Below are positions 1-5,959 of a DNA stretch of 8,613 nt, in pieces; position 1 is the first letter of the stretch; each line of letters begins with the position of its first letter. Source of the stretch: Bacteroidota bacterium (GTDB lineage Bacteria; Bacteroidota; Bacteroidia; Chitinophagales; Chitinophagaceae); the NCBI GenBank assembly GCA_021824855.1, contig JAKAJX010000292.1, positions 1 through 8,613 of the forward strand. Reading direction: 5' to 3'. Below the pieces are notes generated by a model that saw only the letters and a list, made by a program, of their open reading frames with translations, had not been told where the DNA came from and did not search any database. The position numbers and the translations under genes were made by a program.

Positions 1-527
1 AAACAGAAAGTATTAAAAAAAATATTGGTTATATGAGCCAAAAATTTTCTTTGTACGAAGATTTAACCGTAAAAGAAAATATTAATTTTTATGCAGGCAT
101 TTATGGGTTAAATGAAAATCAAATTAAGGATAAAATAAACTATTTAGTTAACCATCTTCATTTGCAACATCAGCAAAATACTTTAGTAAAAGCATTGCCT
201 TTGGGATGGAAACAAAAGTTGGCATTTTCTGTAGCTATTGTTCATGATCCGGCAATTGTATTTTTAGATGAACCTACCGGTGGTGTTGATCCTGTTACAC
301 GAAGAGAATTTTGGGAAATGATATATGATGCATCTGAAAAAGGCATTACCATTTTTGTAACTACACATTATATGGATGAGGCTGAATATTGTAACAGAGT
401 TTCTATAATGGTTGATGGAAGAATTGAAGCACTTGATTCACCCAAAAAATTAAAGCAAAATTTTGAGTGTGTATCTATGGATAAAGTGTTTTTAAAATTG
501 GCAAGAAAGGCTACCAGAGGTGAGTAG
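1..527 (+). CDS. ABC transporter ATP-binding subunit, C-terminal part (5' end outside window)
   Basis: This is the nucleotide-binding subunit that would power the two ABC-2 permeases downstream, at the cytoplasmic face of the inner membrane. The frame is open from base 3, so the ATG at 33 is internal: the codons before it read TESIKKNIGY and lead directly into the Q-loop (GYMSQ), which never starts a protein of this family. Walker A lies upstream of the window. Counting from the Met at 33, the remaining elements are a variant signature motif LPLGWKQ (about 55-61, in place of LSGGQ), Walker B IVFLDE with catalytic Glu80, the D-loop GVDP (84-87) and the H-loop His112 in TTHYMDEAE. The LPLGW signature and the following GGVDPVTRREFW resemble the YbhF/RbbA export ATPases as I remember them. 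The next gene starts 68 bases later, consistent with an operon. It could be a single ATPase domain or the second half of a fused double-domain protein; the window cannot decide. Confidence 0.95.
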   Translation, partial: TESIKKNIGYMSQKFSLYEDLTVKENINFYAGIYGLNENQIKDKINYLVNHLHLQHQQNTLVKALPLGWKQKLAFSVAIVHDPAIVFLDEPTGGVDPVTRREFWEMIYDASEKGITIFVTTHYMDEAEYCNRVSIMVDGRIEALDSPKKLKQNFECVSMDKVFLKLARKATRGE

Positions 528-595
528 AATTGGTTGTTAAGTAGTACACAATATTAATTGGCTGTGTAATAAAGCCATCAATAAAAAAATAGTAC

Positions 596-1702
596 ATGAA
601 ACAGTTTTTTGCATTTGTAAAAAAAGAATTTTTTCATATATGGCGAGATAAGCGAACGCTGTTTATTTTAATGGGGATACCTATTACGCAAATAATCATT
701 TTTGGATTTGCATTAACTAATGAGGTAAAAAATTCTAAGATTGCTGTACTCGATTATGCCAGAGATAATGTTTCGCAACAATTAATTCAAAAAATAGCAG
801 CTAATAAATATTTTCAGATTGATAAATCATTGTACTCCTATCAGCAAGTAGAGCCTGCATTTAAAGAAGGAAAAATAAAAATGGCTATTGTATTTCCGCA
901 AAATTTTGCCAGCGATTTACTGCATGGAAATAAGGCACAGCTTCAGTTTATAACCGATGCTACCGACCCTAATGTGGCAACTACTTTAGTTAATTACATG
1001 AATGCAATAGTAAAAGATTATCAAACTGATGTTAATAAAAATACAGTATATCCTTATACTATAGAAACTGAAATTAGAATGATGTATAATCCGGAATTAA
1101 AAGGTGCTTACAGTTTTGTTCCGGGTGTAATGGCTTTAATTTTAATGCTTACATGTGCTATGATGACGTCTATTGCTATTGTAAAAGAAAAAGAGATGGG
1201 CACTATGGAAGTAATTCTTGTATCTCCATTAAAACCATTTCGTGTTATATTGGCAAAAGCGGTACCATATATGCTATTGTCAATGATAAATGTTATTAGT
1301 ATTTTATTGTTAAGTGTATTTGTGTTAGATGTTCCAATACGCGGCAGTTTATTGTTATTGCTTTCAGAAAGCTTATTATTTACTATTACTTCATTGGCAT
1401 TAGGTTTATTAATTTCTTCTCTTACCAATTCACAGCAAGTAGCCATGTTATTTTCTTTATTGGGTTTGTTTTTACCAACAACCGTTTTTAGCGGGTATAT
1501 GTTTCCTATAGAAAATATGCCAATTCCGTTACAAATTATCTCAAACATTGTTCCGGCAAAATGGTACTATAATATTGTTAAAGCAATAATGATTAAAGGT
1601 TTAGGAATAGCAGCGGTTTGGAAAGAAACTTTAATATTATTGGCAATGACTATTGTGTTATTTACAATAAGTATAAAAAAATTTAAAACAAGGTTGGCTT
1701 AG
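596..1702 (+). CDS. ABC-2 type transporter permease, YbhS-like
   Basis: This is a 368-residue inner-membrane permease of the ABC2_membrane_3 type, probably half of a heterodimeric exporter with the next gene. The N-terminus is a short cytoplasmic amphipathic segment (FVKKEFFHIWRDKRT), followed by TM1 at about 22-42. A large extracytoplasmic domain spans about 45-172 and contains the DATDPNVA stretch (121-128), resembling the TDPN-type motif of YbhS-like members. Five more membrane segments lie near 175-196, 221-243, 253-276, 283-304 and 344-361. Between TM2 and TM3 is the cytoplasmic coupling helix IVKEKEMGTMEVILVSPL (195-212), the EKE-GT-E hallmark of ABC-2 exporters. FPIENMP (303-309) before the last segment is also typical. 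The ATG at 596 fits the family N-terminus. No clear Shine-Dalgarno is visible, as usual for Bacteroidota. Possible substrates (drugs, lipids, bile-salt-like compounds) cannot be distinguished. Confidence 0.95.
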   Translation: MKQFFAFVKKEFFHIWRDKRTLFILMGIPITQIIIFGFALTNEVKNSKIAVLDYARDNVSQQLIQKIAANKYFQIDKSLYSYQQVEPAFKEGKIKMAIVFPQNFASDLLHGNKAQLQFITDATDPNVATTLVNYMNAIVKDYQTDVNKNTVYPYTIETEIRMMYNPELKGAYSFVPGVMALILMLTCAMMTSIAIVKEKEMGTMEVILVSPLKPFRVILAKAVPYMLLSMINVISILLLSVFVLDVPIRGSLLLLLSESLLFTITSLALGLLISSLTNSQQVAMLFSLLGLFLPTTVFSGYMFPIENMPIPLQIISNIVPAKWYYNIVKAIMIKGLGIAAVWKETLILLAMTIVLFTISIKKFKTRLA

Positions 1703-1778
1703 TTATGATGAAACCATCCATATTAATGTATAGCAGCAATTGTTGTGTTACTCATTTATCATTATACAACTTATCAGA

Positions 1779-2900
1779 ATGAAAGCATTAAAATTCTTAT
1801 TGCAAAAAGAGTTTAGGCAAATATTTCGTAATCCTGCAATTCTCCGCATGATATTTATTATGCCAATTATTCAGCTAATGGTCATTCCAATGGCAGCAGA
1901 TTATGAAGTTAAGAATGTAAATATTGCAGTAGCCGATCACGATCATTCTGTATCTTCTCAACAGCTTATTCAAAAAATTGCTGCATCACGATATTTTCGA
2001 TTAATCAATTATAGTAATTCGTATCAACAGGCTATCAAATACATTGAATCGGATAAAGCAGATATTGTATTAGAAATTCCCTTGCATTTTGAAAGAGATA
2101 TTGTAAAAGAAAATCACTCAAAACTATTTCTTTCGGTGAATGCTGTTAATGGAATGAAAGGAAATTTAGGCGCTGCTTATTTGCAAAATATTATTCATGA
2201 TTATAACGATATACTTCGGCTAAAATGGATACAATTGCCCAAAATAAGTACTCAGCCTTTTATTGAAACCGTAGTTATTAATCGGTTTAATACTTTGTTG
2301 AATTATAAAATATTTATGGCTCCGGGCGTAATGGTTACTTTACTAACATTGGTAGGATCTTTTTTAACTGCATTAAATATTGTAAAGGAAAAAGAAGTAG
2401 GAACAATTGAACAAATAAATGTAACTCCAATTCGTAAATATCATTTTATTTTAGGCAAGCTAATACCATTCTGGATTTTAGGTTTAATTGTATTATCGGT
2501 AAGTTTATTAATTATTCGAATTGTATACAATGTACATCCTGCCGGAAATATTTTTAACCTTTATCTTTTTGCTGCCATTTATTTATTAGCAGTGCTTGGC
2601 TTAGGCTTGCTTATTTCAACTTATGCCGATACGCAGCAACAAGCAATGCTTATTTCTTTCTTTCTGTTAATGATTTTTATTATGTTAGGCGGTTTATTTA
2701 CCCCTATTGATAGCATGCCTTATTGGGTACAAAAAATTACGTGGTGGTTAAATCCGGTTTCTTATTTTATTGAAGTGGTGCGAATGGTTATTTTAAAAGG
2801 AAGCGGATTGGCCGATATTAAAAACCATATTCTTATTATTTTAGGATTTGCCATTTTTTTTAATAGTTGGGCAATTATTAATTATCGTAAAACTTCATAG
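1779..2900 (+). CDS. ABC-2 type transporter permease, YbhR-like paralogue
   Basis: This is a 373-residue permease, paralogous to the gene before it and probably its partner. The frame can be extended upstream to a TTG at 1740, but I place the start at the ATG at 1779. MKALKFLLQKEFRQIFRNP is the normal family N-terminus, and the extra 13 residues have no counterpart in the sister gene. TM1 is at about 21-41. The extracytoplasmic domain runs from about 45 to 178, and five further membrane segments lie near 181-202, 225-248, 258-280, 287-309 and 349-368. The coupling helix is IVKEKEVGTIEQINVTPI (201-218). Both permeases carry QQLIQKIAA at the identical residue positions 61-69, followed by YF at 72-73. 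This one has NAVNGMKG (121-128) where the sister has DATDPNVA, separating the two permease subtypes. Its ATG overlaps the stop of a 25-codon reading frame at 1705-1782. Confidence 0.94.
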   Translation: MKALKFLLQKEFRQIFRNPAILRMIFIMPIIQLMVIPMAADYEVKNVNIAVADHDHSVSSQQLIQKIAASRYFRLINYSNSYQQAIKYIESDKADIVLEIPLHFERDIVKENHSKLFLSVNAVNGMKGNLGAAYLQNIIHDYNDILRLKWIQLPKISTQPFIETVVINRFNTLLNYKIFMAPGVMVTLLTLVGSFLTALNIVKEKEVGTIEQINVTPIRKYHFILGKLIPFWILGLIVLSVSLLIIRIVYNVHPAGNIFNLYLFAAIYLLAVLGLGLLISTYADTQQQAMLISFFLLMIFIMLGGLFTPIDSMPYWVQKITWWLNPVSYFIEVVRMVILKGSGLADIKNHILIILGFAIFFNSWAIINYRKTS

Positions 2901-2954
2901 CCTATTGCATTTTTCAAAAAAAATGTGTAAATTAAAGCAACTAAAATAATTGTT

Positions 2955-3362
2955 ATGCTACCTTTTAATCAAATTAAAATTGGTAATTTATTAAGAGTAG
3001 AATATAAGCATCAAATTTGGGAAGGTGAAGTGGTTAATTTAAATGCAGATGAACAGCAAATTTGCGTAGATACCGGTGTTCAGGAGTTTTGGTTTGATAG
3101 TAAAGATGTATTTCCTATTCCTTTAAATGATGCAGAACTACTCAAACTAAATTTTGTAAAACAGGTATATGCCGATACCGGCGAAGTAAAATATTCGAAA
3201 GATGCTTTTCGATTGATTATTCCTTCGGCAGATGATTTTTTGAATATTGAAATGTGGTATCGAGAAGATAGAAGACATCATCCCGATGTGCATGCAATAC
3301 ACCAATTGCAAAATTTTTATCGTGAAATGACTAAAATGCATCTTTCTAAAGAGTTAGTTTAA
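2955..3362 (+). CDS. Conserved hypothetical protein of a Bacteroidota/phage-associated family
   Basis: This is a 135-residue soluble protein with no signal peptide or membrane segment. I recognise its layout from an uncharacterised family common in Bacteroidota chromosomes, integrative elements and phages. The N-terminus carries an I-x-I-G-N-L motif (IKIGNLLRVE, 8-17), followed by a strand-rich segment. A PIPL motif at about 55-58 follows, with a 'L-x-x-L-x-F' helix after it (DAELLKLNFVKQ). The C-terminus is HAIHQLQNFYREMT (113-126), the counterpart of the 'I-H-x-L-Q-N-L-Y' ending of the family. No catalytic residues can be named, and the function is unknown. The start ATG at 2955 gives the complete IGN motif. 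It stands 54 bases after the permease operon and 27 bases before a strong terminator, so it could be read through from that operon or have its own promoter. No convincing promoter is visible. Assignment to the family is from memory of its motifs. Confidence 0.85.
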   Translation: MLPFNQIKIGNLLRVEYKHQIWEGEVVNLNADEQQICVDTGVQEFWFDSKDVFPIPLNDAELLKLNFVKQVYADTGEVKYSKDAFRLIIPSADDFLNIEMWYREDRRHHPDVHAIHQLQNFYREMTKMHLSKELV

Positions 3363-3388
3363 CTTTTTACATTATTTTTTAACCGTTT

Positions 3389-3416
3389 AAACAGCCTTAT
3401 TTGGGCTGTTTTTTTT
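3389..3416 (+). terminator. Rho-independent terminator after the hypothetical gene
   Basis: A perfect 8-bp stem, AAACAGCC (3389-3396) with GGCTGTTT (3404-3411), encloses a 7-base loop. An unbroken run of eight T begins within the 3' arm at 3409 and ends at 3416. The position, 27 bases past the stop at 3362, is that of a normal intrinsic terminator on the + strand. The run of T is on the downstream side of the + strand only, so it points in the direction of the genes. It separates the transporter and hypothetical genes from the hydrolase operon. Confidence 0.9.
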
Positions 3417-3448
3417 CTTTATCTATATTCACCCTTCATTTATTTTTT

Positions 3449-5938
3449 ATGAAGAAAATTATTTTATTGTTTTTTCTTGTTTTATCAGTAATTGCTAATG
3501 CACAAAATGTAGAAAGTCCTGAACAGTTTTTAGGCTATAAATTGGGAACTAAGTTTACGCGCCATGACAAAATTGTTAGCTACTTTCAATATGTAGCATC
3601 GGTACATCCCGAAATGGTTAAAATTGAAAAATATGGAGAAACAAATGAAGGACGAACATTGCTTTTAGCCTATATAGCCTTACCGGAAAATAGTAAGAAG
3701 TTAGAAGCTATAAGAGAAAATAATTTGCGATTAGCCGGATTGCTAAAAGATAACACACCTGTTAATACAGATGCACCTGCCATTGTATGGTTGAGTTATA
3801 ATGTTCATGGAAATGAAGCAGCTTCCAGCGAAGCAGCCATGCTTACTTTATATGCTATGGTAAATCCCAATAATCTTAAAACAAAAGAATGGTTAAAAAA
3901 TACCATTGTCATTATAGATCCATGTATTAATCCCGATGGAAGAGATCGGTATATTAATTGGTATAATACAACCGTTGGAAAAAATTATAACCCCGACCCT
4001 CAATCTCGAGAACATAACGAACCTTGGCCGGGCGGCAGAACTAACCACTATAATTTCGATTTAAATAGAGATTGGGTTTGGCAAACACAAATAGAAAGTA
4101 AGTTGCGTTTAAAAAAGTATAACGAATGGCTACCTCAAGTACATGTTGATTATCATGAGCAAGGATATAATGAACCATATTATTTTGCACCTGCCGCAGA
4201 ACCTTATCACGAAGTTATTACGCAATGGCAAAGAAATTTTCAAGAATTAATTGGAAAAAATAATGCCAAATATTTTGATGCAAATAATTGGTTATTTTTT
4301 ACAAAAGAACGATTCGATTTATTTTATCCTTCTTATGGCGATACATATCCTTTGTATAATGGATCAATTGGAATGACTTTCGAGCAAGGTGGTATTCGTG
4401 CCGGATTGGGCATTCTTAATAAAGATGGCGATACCTTAACGTTAGTTGATAGAATACAACATCATTATACAACAGGTATTTCTACTATTGAAGTTAGTTC
4501 AATGAATGCACAACAATTAATTAAGGAATATGTAAAATATTTCAACGACAATCGTAATGCTGCTAACACCGAATACAAAACTTATGTGGTAACTTCTAAT
4601 GATGCAAATAAAATTCTTGCCGTAAAAGATTTACTCGATAAAAATAAAATAGACTATGGAACTATTTCTGGAAAAATAAAAGGATATAGATATTTTACCG
4701 GAAAAGAAGAAGAGTTTCAATTGAAAAATTATACACTCGCTGTTTCGGCCTATCAAACCAAAGGTTCATTGGCAAGAGTTTTATTTGAACCTAAAAGTAA
4801 ATTATCTGATAGTGCTACGTACGATATTACCGCTTGGAGTATTCCGTATGCGTATAATGTAGAAGGAATTGCGTTAAAAGAGAAAAAAGAGCTGTCTCCT
4901 TTTTCTGCAAAATATGTAGATACAATTGCTAAATCGGAGTATGGATATTTAATTCCCTATCATTCTTTAAATGCAGCAAAATTGCTTTCTTTTCTTCTAA
5001 AAAATAATATTAAAGTTCGTATTGCCGATAAGCCTTTTGTGTGTAATAATAAAAGTTACGATAGAGGAACTTTGCTTGTTTTAAAAACAAGTAATAAATA
5101 CAATCAATGGAATGAATTAGTACAAGAAGCATCGAAGAAGTTTAATATTGCTGCCGATGCTGTAATGTCTGGATTTGTTGATAGTGGTGCCGATTTTGGA
5201 AGCCCCGATGTTCGCCCTCTAAATGCACCTCGCGTTGCATTAATTACAGGTCAACAAACTTCTGCAACAGATGCCGGCGAAGTTTGGAATTTTTTCGAGC
5301 AATGTTTAGATTATCCTCTTACGCTTATTAATGCCAATGATGTATCATGGATCAATTTAGCCAAATACGATGTGTTAATTTTACCCGATGGCTATTATCA
5401 TTCATTAAATGATAAAACTATTGTAGATAAATTAAAACAGTTTGTAAAAAATGGAGGAAAATTAATTGCAATACAAGGAGCTGTAACGCAATTGGCTAAA
5501 AACGATTGGGGTATAAAATTGCAAGAAAACAAAGAAGAAAAAAGTGTAGAAGACAACTCAATGAATGTAAAAAAATATGCCGATAGAGAAAGAAATGATT
5601 TATCTGATTTTATTCCCGGATCTATTTATAAAGTTGAATTAGATACTACTCATCCGCTTGCTTATGGATTTAATCAGTTTTATTTTACACTAAAGCAAGA
5701 TGCCGGAAACTACGAACTATTAAAAGATGATTGGAATGTTGGGGTAATAAAAAAAGATAATTATGTTGCAGGTTTTGTAGGATATAGGCTGAAAAAGAAA
5801 TTAAAAGATGGTGTATTAATTGGAGTTGAAGATATAGATAAAGGACAGTTTATTTTTTTTGCCGATAATCCTATTTTTAGAATGTTTTGGGAAAGTGGAA
5901 AACAATTGTTAGCAAATGCAGTTTTTTTAACCAGATAA
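3449..5938 (+). CDS. Secreted M14 family zinc carboxypeptidase-like protein with C-terminal GATase1-like domain
   Basis: This is an 829-residue exported metallopeptidase expected to cleave C-terminal residues from peptides outside the cytoplasm. The frame is open back to a TTG at 3401, but that lies in the terminator hairpin. The ATG at 3449 gives a clean signal peptide (KKIILLFFLVLSVIANA) with cleavage before Gln19. The M14 domain covers about 25-360. Zinc ligands are His120 and Glu123 in VHGNE and His236 in VDYHEQG. NPDGR follows at 161-165, the Asn-Arg substrate carboxylate pair is in DLNRDW (Asn206, Arg207), and the catalytic Glu312 is in TFEQGG. All key residues are present, so it should be active. 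A less defined region (about 375-590) leads to a Rossmann-like domain (about 593-690, PRVALITG, KYDVLILPDG, NGGKLIAIQG) resembling class I glutamine amidotransferase folds. Its elbow position reads IQGA, without cysteine. The C-terminal FADNPIFRMFW segment is family-typical. The PIG-L-like gene follows after 21 bases. Physiological substrate unknown. Confidence 0.95.
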   Translation: MKKIILLFFLVLSVIANAQNVESPEQFLGYKLGTKFTRHDKIVSYFQYVASVHPEMVKIEKYGETNEGRTLLLAYIALPENSKKLEAIRENNLRLAGLLKDNTPVNTDAPAIVWLSYNVHGNEAASSEAAMLTLYAMVNPNNLKTKEWLKNTIVIIDPCINPDGRDRYINWYNTTVGKNYNPDPQSREHNEPWPGGRTNHYNFDLNRDWVWQTQIESKLRLKKYNEWLPQVHVDYHEQGYNEPYYFAPAAEPYHEVITQWQRNFQELIGKNNAKYFDANNWLFFTKERFDLFYPSYGDTYPLYNGSIGMTFEQGGIRAGLGILNKDGDTLTLVDRIQHHYTTGISTIEVSSMNAQQLIKEYVKYFNDNRNAANTEYKTYVVTSNDANKILAVKDLLDKNKIDYGTISGKIKGYRYFTGKEEEFQLKNYTLAVSAYQTKGSLARVLFEPKSKLSDSATYDITAWSIPYAYNVEGIALKEKKELSPFSAKYVDTIAKSEYGYLIPYHSLNAAKLLSFLLKNNIKVRIADKPFVCNNKSYDRGTLLVLKTSNKYNQWNELVQEASKKFNIAADAVMSGFVDSGADFGSPDVRPLNAPRVALITGQQTSATDAGEVWNFFEQCLDYPLTLINANDVSWINLAKYDVLILPDGYYHSLNDKTIVDKLKQFVKNGGKLIAIQGAVTQLAKNDWGIKLQENKEEKSVEDNSMNVKKYADRERNDLSDFIPGSIYKVELDTTHPLAYGFNQFYFTLKQDAGNYELLKDDWNVGVIKKDNYVAGFVGYRLKKKLKDGVLIGVEDIDKGQFIFFADNPIFRMFWESGKQLLANAVFLTR

Positions 5939-5959
5939 TAAGCAGAAATTATTTTACTA

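Noticed and set aside
33..527. ABC ATPase gene starting at the ATG at 33
   Set aside because: The frame is open to the window edge and the preceding codons give the expected residues before the Q-loop; a start here would remove Walker A.
559..577. TGGCT...AGCCA inverted repeat in the gap before the first permease
   Set aside because: The stem is only five bases with no T run; such pairs are expected by chance.
1108..1548. 146-codon frame on the minus strand inside the first permease
   Set aside because: It is antisense to conserved membrane segments and has no recognisable domain; it is a shadow of the real gene.
1740..1778. TTG-initiated 13-residue extension of the second permease
   Set aside because: The extension has no counterpart in the paralogue, and the ATG at 1779 gives the standard family N-terminus.
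2908..2925. AT-only hairpin CATTTTT / AAAAATG after the second permease as a terminator
   Set aside because: The stem has a single G:C pair and no T run follows, so it is too weak to call as an intrinsic terminator.
3147..3341. 64-codon minus-strand frame inside the hypothetical gene
   Set aside because: It is antisense to the conserved C-terminal part of the + strand gene and shows no family features.
3401..3448. TTG-initiated 16-residue extension of the M14 protein
   Set aside because: It begins inside the terminator hairpin and would place extra residues before a typical Lys-rich signal peptide start at 3449.
5853..5860. Run of eight T in the M14 gene as a programmed slippage site
   Set aside because: The frame is intact through it and the encoded FIFFADNP matches the family ending, so nothing indicates frameshifting.
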